From Prorocentrum cordatum (Eukaryota; Sar; Dinophyceae; Prorocentrales; Prorocentraceae): a DNA stretch of 64,000 nt. The DNA lies in assembly GCA_963575745.1 (NCBI GenBank), contig CAUYUJ010016696.1, forward strand, positions 162,501-226,500, given 5' to 3'. Made by a program: the position numbers and the translations under genes. This document shows positions 32,630 through 43,836 of this stretch, one piece after another. Every line of letters begins with the position of its first letter. Within the stretch, counting starts at the first letter, position 1. The notes under the pieces are model-generated. The model was not told the origin of the DNA. It saw only the letters and a list, made by a program, of their open reading frames with translations, and searched no databases.

Positions 32630-32770
32630 GAGGTGATGGTGGGGGGAAGTGGGGGGGGAGGGAGGGGGGGGGAGGGAAGGAGGAGGAGGAGGAGGAGGAG
32701 GAGGAGAGGAGGAGGAGGAGGAGGAGGAGGAGGAGGGGGAGGAGGAGGAGGGGGAGGGAAGGGGTGCGAG
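32630..32770. repeat. GGA/GGGGA purine array
   Basis: GGGGGGA and GGA repeats following a (G)n run near 32520. Confidence 0.95.
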
Positions 32771-32969
32771 TCGACGGAGGAGGACAGAGAGGATGAATTG
32801 GGGATGAACAGGACCTCTTCTAGTAAAACGTGGCTTAGTGAAAACGACCTCGGGCCCAAACCTGGCGGGCGCAGGCCTGGAAAAGGACGGCCGCGCCGCC
32901 CTCTCGAGAACCGAGAGCGGGTAAGTCACTGATCGTACGTGTCAGGGTTGGGGTTCTGTCCACCCCCGG

Positions 32970-33540
32970 ATGAAGGGGCAGGGGGAGGAGGGGGGGGGGG
33001 GGGGCAGAGGAGGTGAGGGGGGGGGGGACGAGGGCGCGAGGGGGGGTCGGAGGACGAAGCCGGAGCGGCGGACGACGGGTTCGTGAGGGAAGCGGGGGGG
33101 CGGCGAGGGGCGGGAGGGCGGGAGCGACTCTCTGTGATGCAGGCTGGCGCTACAACGACTGTATGCCGCCACTGCGGTAGAGGGAACGTGGGGGGGGGGC
33201 CACGCACCTCTGGTTACCGGGACAGGGCGGCACGCGCGCGTCCTCGCATGCGGAGGCCAACGTGGAAGATCCTCCAGGAGGGAGGGGGGCGGGGGGTGGA
33301 GGCTGAGGGAGAACGAGGGGGATGCTGAGGCAAACGACGACGGGAAGGGAGGGAGGGAGGGAGGGAGGGCGGGAGGGGGAGACTGAGGAAGGGAGAGAGG
33401 GGGAAGGAGGGAAAGAGCGGGGATAGGAGGGAGGAGGGCGGGAGGAGGGAAGAGGAGGGAGCGCGGGGGGGAAACGAGGGGGAGGATCGGAGAGGCGACG
33501 ACGGGGAGGAAGGGAGGGAGGGAGGGAGGGAGGGAGGGAG
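32970..33540. repeat. G-rich and (GGGA)n array
   Basis: G homopolymers near 32990-33050 and GAGG/GGGA tetranucleotide runs at 33340-33372 and 33503-33540. Confidence 0.9.
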
Positions 33541-35130
33541 GAATGCGGCGGCTCGGGACGCAGGGGAACGAGAGTGAGGCTTCAGAAGTTCCAGATAACG
33601 ACGCACGAGGCGCCGAACTGGGAGAAGCAATACGCGTTGAAAGCGCCAGCAGATGGGAATGGGGCGGCGGACCCCGTGTTATGACAAGAAGGGGAATAGG
33701 AGGGAGGAAGCGAGGAGGCGGGAGAGGGCGCAAAAACAACGAAAGAAACGAGCATGGGAGAAGCGGAAATGGAGCCCGAGAAACGAGGACGAGGGCGGGA
33801 GGATGGGAGAGAAAACAAGGACAATGACAGGAGTTCAGACTTTGGTTGGGAAAAAAGACCAGATCACGTAAGCTGTCACCAATGCGTTTCAACGTACTGC
33901 TTACCTGGTAGACTAAGCAACAGGCGGTGCTTCTGCAACTAGCCATCTGCAGCGCGAAAGGCAACACAACATTTCAGGACGACGGTGTCGACACCCAACT
34001 TGGAAGACGACGACCTGGACCACGCCGCACACAAGCCCACCATGTTCGCAACAACGATCCCCCTCTCACACCTTACGATGCTGTCCTGTTCGGACTTTTC
34101 TGGACGGGATATGGATCTGGTTTGACTGGGAATGCCAAGTTCGAGTCCGCGTCGTGTTGCGATTCTGGGCACCAGTATTCGCCTCGAGGCCAGTGTCGCA
34201 TGCATTGGTTTTGTGGTGGCCGATGTGCATAGGCACCTGCGAACGATGTTGTCCTCGTTCAGGCGTATGAGGCCACACGCCACGTGCATCTCCACAACTC
34301 GCCGAAGCGTTCCCGGCCGGTGTCACGGTGTGACACCCGTTGACCTGGTCGGTGCTGATGCCACGGTATTGACTTGAACTACTGGTGATACGGCATGATC
34401 TTGTTGGCCCCACCTGCGTCATCCGAGAGAACCCCTCCAGAAATTCAATTTATCCATTTCCGAAACCGACGGGGAAATATTGGTGGCGGCGAGTCCTGTG
34501 AACTACCTGAACCCATTCTGGGGAGCAGTATTTGGTCAACCACTTCCCCTGTTCATATAATGTATAGGGTTTTTGGTAGGGATTCTCAAGGATGGCGCAC
34601 ATGGGGCCAACAAGGGCATGAGCTGTCTACTGCGTGGGGTCGACACCCTAGACATTCGAGTCAGCCTGGTTGAAACATCGCTCGCCCGTGTGAACCATTT
34701 GACAATGTTCGGCATTGGGCGGCCGCCGACTCGTCAACTTTATCTGGACACTATGATCGCCAAGAGGCATGGGAATCTGGTGGCGACTGGCGCGGAGTGC
34801 CCACCCTTCGACGCCGTTTGTCTCCACCTTGGTGGGGCGTCATCACAGCAACGACATGAAAACTCAATAACACGATTGGAGAAATCTGCTACGGCTATGG
34901 ACAAACGGTGTGTATTGTTACGGCTTTGGTCAAGCAGTGCATATCTACAGTACACACTATATATATATGTATATATAGCTCCGCCACCGTGCCTCTGGGC
35001 ACGGAGCGGGTGTGTCCTCAGGTCCTTTGGCCAACCCCATGAGCCTGAGTCCTCAGTCCTAAAAGGCTTCTGAAGGCCCCAGAGCCCAAATTCACAAATC
35101 TCCCAGGGCCTGGCGCAATTTCCCCCGGGC
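33541..35130. other. No recognised gene in about 1.6 kb of ordinary-complexity DNA
   Basis: Open frames on both strands (for example 34573-35073 plus and 33939-34422 minus) have non-repetitive composition, so an exon could be present, but no motif or family is recognisable. A short TATATATATG stretch lies near 34960. Confidence 0.4.
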
Positions 35131-35194
35131 CTTGCCTGGCGCCTGTCCTGTCGCGTGCCTTCTCCAGGCCCGAATGCGCCCCGAGGATTTTGGT

Positions 35195-35345
35195 ACTCTC
35201 GCCTTTTCGGGCTTCTGGCGCTCAAGACGGCCCAAGAGGCCCCCCCGGACCGCACCAAGACGGTTCAAGAGGGCCACAAGACGGCTCAAGAGACCCCCAA
35301 GACGGCCCAAGAGGGCCCCAAGAGAGACCCGAGACGGGGGACGCG
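35195..35345 (+). repeat. Degenerate 12-bp CCAAGACGGCCC repeat
   Basis: Left core CGCCTTTTCGGGCTTCTGGC and CTCAAGACGG, then CCAAGAGG/CCAAGACGG units. Confidence 0.8.
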
Positions 35346-35639
35346 AATCCAAGTGACCCCCGTTCGAAGTTCCGACGCTGCTTGACCACGGCGCCCACGC
35401 CTCACAACATAGCTCTTGCTTGCCCCAGTATCCGAGAGGGGGGACCGGCGGCAGGAGGCAAGGCCCTTACGGATAAGAAGAGGAGATACTGGGCGAAGAG
35501 GAGGGAATGGCGACGAACAGGACGATGAGGATTATGAGAAGGCTGGTGATAAGTCCAGCACCGGCAGCGACGAGGTCGATGATGATGGGTATGATGGGGA
35601 GGGAATGGGATCAGCAATGGGAGTGATGATGCAGCTGAA

Positions 35640-35661
35640 GATTAATATGGTGAAAAAGAAA

Positions 35662-35709
<48 letters not shown>

Positions 35710-35780
35710 CTGATGATGATGATGATGCTGATGATGATGATGATGATGATGATGATATGACGAAGATGATGATGATCGGG
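35640..35780. repeat. (GAT)n array
   Basis: Nearly pure GAT with three GCT interruptions. The flanks at 35520-35640 and 35780-36060 are unremarkable. Confidence 0.95.
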
Positions 35781-36070
35781 ACCGACCTCGGATCGAGCGC
35801 CGCGCTCGTCGAATGAGCGGAACGAGCGAGGAGGAGGCGGCCCAACGACCCACACGAGCATCGCGGCCAGGGCGTCCTCTCCGCGCCTCAGCGGGGGCGA
35901 CAACAAACATGACAGACGATCGCGAACAAATCATGCGATCAATCGCCATTCCTCATCACCAACGACGAGGCCACGATGGACAGGAATCGTGACACTAGGG
36001 TGGTCGGGGCGAAAGTCCTGCAAATAACGATTTAAACGATCACGCTTGCTCGGCTCTCGGCGGACTTGGG

Positions 36071-37160
36071 TTGGACCGCAAGGCAGCAGCAGGCCTCAAC
36101 GAGCCGCGCCTCGCGCATAGGATCCGCACGCCCTTGCACGCCACGAACTCGCCTGCGACCCTGAGCCTGTGCCCCCTGCATGCCTCAGGCGGCACGGGGC
36201 CAGATTCGAGGAGAGGCGCAATAGGTGGGGTTGCCGAATTCGGCCCAGGCTGCCCCACCCGAGCCCTCTTGGGACGGGGCGCCGCACACTCCAGCGGGCC
36301 CGCAGGCCTAGCCCGCGGCCGACTGGGCGACTGTGAAGGGGCCCTGGGACACATAAATGAATACACACAAATAACAGGACCCCCCCCATACTTTCCCATA
36401 TTTTCTGGGTTGTCTTCCCCCCCGCTTCCCATAGTATCCCATATTTTCCTGGGAGTCGACGATCAATTGTGTCTGTGTGCTTTCCCCCCCCCCCCCCCTG
36501 AGACTGGGCGCGAGAGCTCCAGGGACCCCGCCAGCCGCAGGCGGTGGGAATCCAGCCGAACCCCCCGCGAGGGCCTCCAGTGCGAGAGCTCCGGGGCGCG
36601 ATCCCGCCGACGCCGAAGACGCACAAAAGTACGAGGCCGCACGGCACGAGCTGGAGGAGCAGAGGCAGGCCGCCTCGGACCGCGCGGCGGCGCGGGAACT
36701 CCGGGGAAATCCGTGGAGGCAATGGGCGCCATCAGGTCATGAAGGTCAGAGTTGTGGAGGTACGTTGGCACTCCTCCCTATGGCCGTCTTCGTTGGCCGA
36801 GGGACCGCAGGGAGGGCCTCAGACCCCTCCGGTGGCTGTTGACGCCATCATGAATACGTGCGGGGGGGACCCACGCAACCCCTATGATGGAAGCTGCGCG
36901 GGGTGAGAGGCCTATTGGCGGTCCCCCAGGAAAATCCAGGATCGGTCGCAAGAGCTCCAGAAGCGGATCCAGCCGACGGCTCGGAAGACGAGGAAGGCAC
37001 AGAAACCGTCAGCGCCGCTCCAGCCATCAGCGCTGCGGCAGCCACCATCTCGACTGGGGCGCGGTGGACGTGGCCGGACTGCATTTTCCGAAGCCGCAAA
37101 GTGTCCTCGGCGAAGCGCACGCGCTGGCGAGGCGGCCCCTGAGCAGCCTGGGACTGAGAT
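36071..37160. other. Unassigned region with several open frames
   Basis: The plus-strand frame through 36600-36710 (AEDAQKYEAARHELEEQRQA, coiled-coil-like) and the frame through 36915-37140 (acidic, with EADPADGSEDEEG) look more protein-like than the rest. I cannot assign them to a family or join them into a gene. Confidence 0.3.
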
Positions 37161-37364
37161 AAACCGACTGGTCAACGTTTTCTCACTCGGCGTGTCGACA
37201 TTGGGCGGAGGGGGGGGGGGGGGAGGGGGGGGGTCTGGCGCTGGACTTCTGCTCGGTGCGACTGTTTGCAGCAGCGCGTCCCGCGGGGAAGGCTCCGCCT
37301 GCTCGAAGCAGGCGCCGAACACAGCCAAGATCTACTCCACGGGGGGGGGGGGAGGGAGGGCCCG

Positions 37365-37435
37365 CGAGGGGGAGGAGGAGGAGGAGGAGGAGGAGGAGGA
37401 GGAGGAGGAGGAGGAGGAGGAGGAGGAGGAGGAAA
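37365..37435. repeat. (GAG)n array
   Basis: Pure GAG run preceded by two G homopolymers near 37210 and 37345. Confidence 0.97.
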
Positions 37436-37649
37436 ACAAACGATCACCTGGGGGACCCTCCGCCGCGCCTGGGGCCGCCGACCACTGTCTCAAAATGCTG
37501 AATGCTGGCATCCTCCAGCCTGCGTGAGCGCCTGCTCTCCTCGTGCAGCCCCCGTGGCTCGCTGGGGTCCCGCTCGCGAGGGCCCGCACGAGCCCGCAGT
37601 GCGTGCACAGTGCCAGGGTAATTAATGTTTGGTCTCCAGGGGGCCAGCT

Positions 37650-37943
37650 CCCGATGATGATGCTGATGATGATGCTGATGCTGATGATGAGTACGATGAT
37701 GATGATGGTGGTCATGATGATGATGCTGATGATGATGCTGATGATGATGAGGAATATGATGCTGATGATGATGACGATGCTGATGGAGATGATGATGATG
37801 GTGATGGTGATGATTGTGAGGATGGTGATGATGGTTATGATGATGCTGCTGATGATGATGCTGACGATGACGATGAAAATGACAACGACGACAACGACGA
37901 CGATGAGGATGATGACGATGCCTATGCTGATGCTGATGCTGCT

Positions 37944-37986
<43 letters not shown>

Positions 37987-38062
37987 GTGATGGTGATGAT
38001 GATGATGATGATGATGGTGATGCTAAGAATGATGAACACAATGATGATGTACTTATGATGCT
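37650..38062. repeat. (GAT)n/(GCT) trinucleotide array
   Basis: Imperfect GAT array with GCT and GGT variants. On the minus strand it lies just downstream of the exon fragment at 38204-38270, as an intron would. Confidence 0.95.
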
Positions 38063-38203
38063 CTGTGACGATGCTCGTGATGGGGACCGTGACTGTCGGG
38101 ACGAATCCGTCCCGACTCGAACTGCCCGGGCTGGCGGCCGGCGCCGAAGCGCCCGCCGAGGCGCAAGCATGGGCAGAGGGCGGCCGGCGGGAGGCGGGTG
38201 CAC

Positions 38204-38270
38204 GTCTTTCAGGGACTTGATCTCCTCCTGGCGGCGCTCCACGCGCTCCTTGCGGCGCGCCCGGAGGCAG
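38204..38270 (-). pseudogene. Exon fragment (KERVERRQEEIKSLKD) of the same repeated gene family as 32470-32502
   Basis: Minus-strand reading CLRARRKERVERRQEEIKSL then KD, followed at once by GTGCACC, a possible GT donor in phase 0. It fits the middle of the SYEERV-RR-EEI-SL pattern. Joined to an exon like 32470-32502 it would read through EAL-IL-GE. The (GAT)n array starts about 140 bp downstream. No intact copy is present. Confidence 0.45.
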
Positions 38271-38436
38271 CCGGGCGGAGAAGGGGGGGCTTCCGTCGCG
38301 GTCGCCGCAGCCGCCCACTCGGAGCACGTCACACTGAGGGCCTTCTCTGGGATCAGCGGTGGTGGGCACAAGGCCAGCGCCCCACTCAAGCAGTCGGGCA
38401 GCGATCATCGGACACCGCTCCTAGAACCGTTGAGCT

Positions 38437-38530
38437 GAGTTGAGTCGTCGCCGTCGTCCTCGTCGTCGTCCTCGGCCTCGTCGTCGTCCTCGTCGTCCTC
38501 GCCCTCGTTCTCGTCGTCGTCGTCGTCGCC
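38437..38530. repeat. (GTC)n array
   Basis: CGTCGTCCTCGTC triplets over about 90 bases. Confidence 0.9.
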
Positions 38531-38629
38531 TCGCCACGGCTGCGGCCCGAGACGCCGTTTCCCGTTCGCGACAAACCCCTCTTCCTGGGACATGGCAGGG
38601 GGGGAAGCTCCTGGGTCATGCTAAGGAAA

Positions 38630-38860
38630 GAATCTCCTCCCTCCAAAGACCATGCCAAGAGGGGTCACCACCGGAGGGGTTGTCATCAACCCGATGATGT
38701 GGACCCACTAGGACCACCCTGATTACCAGAGCCTCCGACAAACACAGAGAACCGTCCACAACCCTCCTTGGTCCTGGATCCTCGAACCTGAGGAGGAGCT
38801 AGCGAACCCCTAGTGGTGACCCCTTGGCGCTGCCTACACCAAGTCGTCTGGTCGGCCGAG
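38630..38860 (+). repeat. Dispersed repeat related to 30640-30860
   Basis: Contains GGGGTCACCACC, CTGGATCCTCG, GAGGAGCTAGCGA and GACCCCTTGGCGCTGCCT, in the same order as the paralogue at 30.6 kb. Confidence 0.45.
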
Positions 38861-39640
38861 GAACTCAGTGGATAGACGCCCTGTTCCAACCTGTGGGATG
38901 CTGGAGCGCCTTTACAACCAGTTCATTTCCCAAATTCTATGGCTCCTTGCCATGCCAAACGATGTGGTGTATACATAGAGCCCCTCCGAGGCATTGGAAA
39001 CGACAAGACCGTTTGCTGTTCGGTGTTCGGTGTGTAGCTGTTCCCGGTTCCAACGCCGTGTTTTTTTCCGGTCCCGCCACCGTTTTGTTTCCAATTCTGG
39101 CTCCCGCTCCAATCCCGGAATCGTTTTGATGTACCCGCATCGGCGATCCGTTTTGGTTCTACCGTCTTCATTCCCAAGGCCAAATCTTCTGGAAGCGGTA
39201 AAAACAAACGGCCCCGGGCCCCAGCCGCTTCCAATAATCAAGAAGCTCCCTCCCCCCACTTCCTCACTCCTCCCTCCCTCCTTCTCCCGATCCCCCCGTC
39301 TCCCCACTCTTCCATCCCTCCCCCCTTCACCCCTCCCCCGCACTCCGTAGCCGCTTTGGTTCGAGCCGTTCTGATTCCGGCGCTGCGCGTTGCGCGCTGC
39401 GCCTGCGCCTGCAACAGCAGATCTGCAGAACGGCGCATTGCTGTAGCGGGCATTCATGACCCCTCAGGTTGATAAACCTGATCTTCAGGTCAATGGACCT
39501 CATCCCTGCATTTCCATCTGCTCGCTTCTTTGTGGCCCCTGCGCAGCTTCAATGGACCTCAGCCCTTTGTGGCCCCTGCGCATCTTCAGGTCGATGGGCC
39601 TCATCCCTCTATTTCCATTTGCTCGCTCCCATCGGAACTC
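38861..39640. other. No recognised gene; CT-rich tract near 39240-39345
   Basis: TTCCGGT/GGTTCC-type short motifs recur at 39030-39120 and a polypyrimidine tract follows. No gene is supported. Confidence 0.4.
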
Positions 39641-39971
39641 TCGTTTCTATCACCACGCCCTCTCCGGGCTCATGGTGGGCAGCGGCGGCGGCGGCGGGAG
39701 AGGACGCGTCTCGCGGGGGCCTTGGCATGGCAGCTGTGGCAGCGGGCACGCGGCAAGGGACAGCCTCCTGCTTCGACACCACCGTGGCGCGAGAAGTGGC
39801 CTGCTCTCACTCCTGGCCCGCAAGGTCCTCACGACGGTGCTCCTCATCGGGGAGGTGCTGGTGCTGGCAACGGGAAGTGAGTCTGTGAGCAGCGTTGCCG
39901 CCGCAGCAACAGGTCTCAGAGTCCTACTTCTACTTCTGCAAACACTGCGGGTCCATACGAGACCAATCATC

Positions 39972-40195
39972 TACTCCAAATCCCTTATTAATCGACCCCC
40001 CCCTAAAAAAAACGGACCCCCCTCCAAATGCGACCTAATATTCCGGACCCCCTTTTCGACGGGGCGCCTTAATAAACCAGACCCCGTAAGCTCCAATTCA
40101 AAGAAAACGCCCCAATAAAACCGGACCCCCACAGTTACAAAAAAGGCGCCTTAGAAAACTGGACTCGGGGGACGATGAGTAAGGGATTTGGAGTA
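39972..40195 (+). mobile_element. TACTCC-family MITE, 224 bp (copy 2)
   Basis: Begins TACTCCAAATCCCTTATTAA and ends AAGGGATTTGGAGTA. The interior has GGACCCCC spaced repeats and CAAAAAAGGCGCC-like segments. It is the inverted partner of 40375-40598. Confidence 0.9.
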
Positions 40196-40374
40196 CCCAG
40201 TCGTCGTGGGCGCTCGGGGCCTCGAAGCAGGTCGTTCCTGGACGGGATGCGGCAGCTCGTGTGCCCGGTGCGCAGGGGGGATCGCCAGCTCATGACAGAG
40301 GAAAGGCCATCGCTGGGCTCACAGTCGCCGAAGTCGAGTCCTTCACTGCCCTGCACGACAAGATCGGCAACAAC

Positions 40375-40598
40375 AATTCTAAATCCCTTATTAATCGTCC
40401 CCAGGGTCCGGGTTTTTAAGGCGCCTTTTTTGTAACTGGGGGGGTCCTGTTTTATTGGGGCGTTTTCTTTGGATTGGAGCGTATAGGGTCCAGATTCTTG
40501 AGGCGCCCCGTGGAAGAAGGGGGTCCGGAATATCAGGTCGCATTTGGAGGGGGGTCCGGTTTTTTAGGGGGGGGTCGATTAATAAGGGATTTGGAGTA
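40375..40598 (-). mobile_element. TACTCC-family MITE, 224 bp (copy 3, inverted)
   Basis: Same length as copy 2 and reverse-complementary over its whole span. The left TIR is decayed (AATTCTAAATCCC), the right intact (GGGATTTGGAGTA). It is 179 bp from copy 2. Confidence 0.9.
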
Positions 40599-40599
40599 C

Positions 40600-41330
40600 G
40601 AGGCTGGGCGCTGCGGCCGCCGCCTGCTTCGACTGTGGCACTCGAGGAGATGCTGGCGGAGTGCCAGCGGGACAGGGACAGTGGGAAGAAGCTGCGCCGC
40701 GTGGCCACGCTTGAGGTGCAGCTCAAAGTGCAGCGCAAGCTCGTCGCCAGCGTGGCAACGGAGCTCGAGCAGAGCGCGACAAGTCGTACGAGGAGTTGGC
40801 TCAGAAAGTGGCACCGCAGTCTAAATCTGAGACTGGGTTCAAAAGGTGATGCGGAGGCTTCCTCACCCTCGACTCCCTTGGAGGCCTTGCTGGACGGAAA
40901 GCTCGACGCATTCAATATTGATTACGGATCTCTGTTTCGTTCGGACGGGTTCGAACTGTCGGCGAAGGATCGTGCTGAGGTTGAGACGCGTCGCGCAACT
41001 CTGTCTCAACACGTGCAAAATCTTGCCCGCCATCTCGTCGGCATGGCTGCAGCGACGGACAGAGCAGCAAAGGCAAGGGCTCCCAACTTCGCGTTTCGCG
41101 CTGCGCGAAGCGCGAAGTGCGAATACCTTCGCGCTCTCGCGCCGCCTCCCAGGGGAGAAGAGGAGGATGAGGAGGAATCGGAGCCGAACCGCGAAGCGCG
41201 AAGCGCGAGTAACTTCGCGCCCTCGAGGGCGCCCTTGCCAAGGAAGCGCAAGCAACGCCGGACACTCACATCGCAGCCGATGCGAGGAAGGGGGGGGGGG
41301 GGCACGCGTGCAGCGAACGCGTCGAGGCCC
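40600..41330 (+). pseudogene. ORF1-like coiled-coil protein of the LINE-like element
   Basis: One frame is open from 40455 to 41429. After leaving the MITE it reads STVALEEMLAECQRDRDSGK, then TLEVQLKVQRKLVASVATEL, a Leu/Glu-rich coiled coil. A KLDAFNIDYGSLFRSDGFEL segment, a basic C-terminal part and Arg-rich tail follow. CGCGAAGCGCGAA-type short repeats at 41090-41215 interrupt the coding character. The architecture (coiled coil followed downstream by an endonuclease) resembles LINE ORF1 proteins. It may bind element RNA in intact relatives. The N-terminus is broken by the two TACTCC MITEs. Confidence 0.55.
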
Positions 41331-41402
41331 CCTGGCCGGTTGGGGGGCAGCCACTCTCTTTTTCCCCTGCCGCAGGGGCATGGCACATCTCGTGAGGGTG
41401 AT

Positions 41403-41589
41403 TACACGTCGGTTGGAAGAAGTAGGTAGAAATATGAAGTAGGAAGGCGGATCAAGTTGATTGGGTCCAGGCCCCCCCAGGGAATAACAAAACACAGCAA
41501 AAGCGTGCCGATTCTTGAAGTAGGAAGGCGCTTGAAAAAGATTGGGATCTGGGAATCCAAAAATACCTACTTTCAACGACCGGCGTGTA
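41403..41589. mobile_element. TACACG-family MITE (copy 2)
   Basis: 187 bp from TACACGTCGGTTGGAAGAAG to CAACGACCGGCGTGTA, aligning end to end with 29473-29659. It sits exactly between the ORF1-like and endonuclease parts. Confidence 0.92.
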
Positions 41590-42206
41590 ATGTTCGTCGA
41601 TCAGATTCAAAACCAAGCTCCTGTTCAATCCCCTCCCTGGAGGCTTCTCCTTATGGGGTCGGGACCCTCAGCGGGAACGCGCGGTCTTCTGTAAAGGAGT
41701 GGCTGCCACAGCGCACTGCTCATGTGGTCCTTCTCCAGGAGAATAAGCTTCTGGAGGTGGACCCCATCTCCAGAGCCTCCCAATGGTGCTCGAGCAATGG
41801 GTGGAGGTTCCACTGGATTCCTGGGACCACTGGGTAGGGTGGAGGCCTACAGTCATCTTGGCCAGGTCCTGGCTGGGACTGCACGCCCCACCTGGTGGAC
41901 TTTGCGTTTGGCCCCACAAGGCCATTGCTGATATAGTTCACCCGCCACAGGGTCGGCCCATCCTCCTCCCCCCCTCACCTCAGAGACTCCGATCTCAACT
42001 CGGATGTCGGGGGGGGCTCTGGGAGCAACGCTACCAGTGCGTGGCCCGCCTTTCGTCATTGCTGGGGGCTACGACCTCGAGCCCAGACTCTTACACGAGT
42101 GCGAATTCTTGCGTAACTTTCGTGCGTGGCTGGCGGCGACTGTAAGTGCGACTTGCCTTGGGACACGAGAACCTCGCGTCTACGACTACTTCGTCGTACC
42201 GTGAGA
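41590..42206 (+). pseudogene. LINE endonuclease (EEP/APE-type) domain, frameshifted
   Basis: Three frames must be joined. First, to 41837: NARSSVKEWLPQRTAHVVLL then QENKLLE, where the QE(N/H)K motif holds the metal-binding Glu, then ASQWCSSNGWRFHWIPGTTG. Second, about 41893-41935: APPGGLCVWPHKAIADIV. Third, about 42034-42200: PFVIAGGYDLEPRLLHECEF, equivalent to the conserved GD(F/W)N-xxP motif but with the Asp-Asn changed to Gly-Tyr, then TCLGTREPRVYDYFVVP near the C-terminal YDY region. In intact LINEs this enzyme nicks the target DNA to prime reverse transcription. The frameshifts and the lost catalytic residues make this copy inactive. Confidence 0.75.
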
Positions 42207-42595
42207 CCCCGCCAAAGCAGTGAGCTCAATTGCCATGCATGCTGGTTCGGCCACTTTGCACCCTCGCGCGCCCATGAGGATGACGTGTTTCGTGGCTTTG
42301 GCTCAACTTCATGCCCGCGCCTCCAGGCCCCCCCCCGATCGCCGCGCATTCCCAGATCGGTCCCAATCCAGAGCCTCCATCGCCCGATCGGTGTAAGACG
42401 TTGTTAGGGAAGGCCCCATTGTCAAGGCCCAGATGGGGGGAGACTGATGCGTTGGACGGTCTCTTTGGGGTGACTTTCAACCGGTGAGCCACCTCGGAGA
42501 AAGAGCTGCGTCGTGCCATGGGTGCTCTCTGCCATTTTTGCGGCGCCGGGGGGAAAGATGCGTCTCTCTGGTGGCGGTCTATTCTCAGGGGGACG

Positions 42596-42750
42596 AAGAA
42601 TGATATAAACACAAAAACTCTGAGGTCCGCGCTGATTTCTCGGATCCGCGCTGGGGGCCCCTGGCGCGCTCCGCGCGCCAGGGAGGGGTCCAGCGCGGAT
42701 CCAAGAAATCCGCGCGGACCTCCGAGTTTTTGTGATTATGTCATTATTCG
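42596..42750. mobile_element. GC-rich hairpin element (copy 4)
   Basis: Near-perfect fold-back: AAACTCTGAGGTCCGCGC and GATTTCTCGGATCCGCGCTG on the left, complementary CAGCGCGGATCCAAGAAATC and CGCGCGGACCTCCGAG on the right, loop CTGGCGCGCTCCGCGCGCCAG. Confidence 0.92.
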
Positions 42751-43119
42751 TTCCCTCGGCGGTGGACAAGCCTCCTTCAATAAACCACCCTTTGGTGAAA
42801 ACGGCTTGGGACCGAAACCGACGGACCTGGACAACCTGGGGCTGCGCAACATGCGCGGGCCGCACCCCAACTTCCAGGCCCTCGCTGCGAGCGCTGAGGC
42901 CTTCCGGCTTCCCTGGAGATGCGCCAATCTTATGTTGCTCCCATCGTACTTAGGATCGCATCCCATGAATAGTTTCGAGTGCCCAGAGAATTATCGAAAC
43001 AGTGTCGAGCGAGTATCACCTCCCAGGGCCCGACGTGTGAAAACCCCTCAGTGTCGGTACGTTCCTGGTGCTCGAAATTCCTTTTGGTGATCAAGGCTAA
43101 ACTAGGTTGGGACATCGTA

Positions 43120-43570
43120 ACAGTGGAGATGCGCCAGTCACTGCTCCGCGCCGCGCGCTGGGCGAACCGCCTGAGGCGATCCTGGCCACCCCAGGCGATC
43201 ATGCCGAGCTTTTTCAACAGGTCACCCTCTGGCAGGGCATGGACCGTATCCCCCTCGACTGAGGTCCACCTGCTGGCCGAGAGGGCGGAGCAGGCCAAGG
43301 AAGAACTTGCAAAATGCTCAGGTTTTGATGCGAGGCAAGCCAAGAAAGATTGGTGTGCCCGGCTTCGGGATGGCATCAACCATAGGGCTCGGAAAGCGCA
43401 CCGGATCTGCAGGGATCCTGGCGCACCAGGATCACGCCCAGTAGGTTTGGTAGTTTGGTCTCGGACCTCCAGGAGCTCCCTAGGGTGGAGTGCGACAAAT
43501 TCGGGTTCCTCTGGAAAGCTCACGGGGGCCTCGTCTAAGGTTCGTTGCACGAAGCTCCAACCTCTGCCCC
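43120..43570 (+). pseudogene. Possible LINE inter-domain segment
   Basis: Open frame with MRQSLLRAARWANRLRRSW, EEL AKCSGFDARQAKKDWC and RLRDGINHRARKAHRICRDP. A run of Trp/Arg/Ala ending in Ala-x-x-Ala-His resembles the region between endonuclease and RT in dinoflagellate LINEs as I remember them. It is colinear with the endonuclease. No RT motif follows before the MITE at 43650. Confidence 0.4.
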
Positions 43571-43649
43571 TCAGGGCTCTTTCCAAAGCTGTCTCGCGCA
43601 GGTCTGCGGATGACCTGGGCGGCTTCCATACGATACGACCAATACCTTT

Positions 43650-43836
43650 AAGTCGGGCCTGTCCCCCTACAGAGGGATTTTCGACGAAAATAATAAAATA
43701 CCTACAAAATACACCCAAAAGGCAAACAACAAAAATCCAAAAATAGTCCCCAGACTATTTTCGGAGTATTTTTTACTATTTCGAAGTATTTCTCATTTTT
43801 CGTCGAAAATCCCCCTGAAGGGGGACACGCCCCACA
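43650..43836. mobile_element. GTCGGGC-family MITE (copy 6)
   Basis: AAGTCGGGCCTGTCCCCCTA, GGGATTTTCGACGAAAA at left; TTTTTCGTCGAAAATCCCCC at right. The right end is decayed (CGCCCCACATAA). Confidence 0.9.

Larger units (their letters stand above)
39880..43645 (+). mobile_element. Decayed LINE-like (non-LTR) retroelement with at least five later insertions
   Basis: Parts in order: an N-terminal CxxCG segment (SESYFYFCKHCGSIRDQ, about 39920-39970), AGLTVAEVESFTALHDKIGN (about 40300-40375), a coiled-coil ORF1-like part (40600-41330), an apurinic-type endonuclease domain (41590-42206) and a linker before RT (about 43120-43570). No intact RT core is found. It is interrupted by two TACTCC MITEs, a TACACG MITE and a hairpin element, and is bounded on the right by a GTCGGGC MITE. 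The element call is strong for the endonuclease part and weaker for the ends. Confidence 0.65.

Noticed and set aside
33939-34673. A multi-exon host gene near 34 kb
   Set aside because: The frames are non-repetitive, but no motif, consistent splice pattern or family resemblance could be found on either strand.
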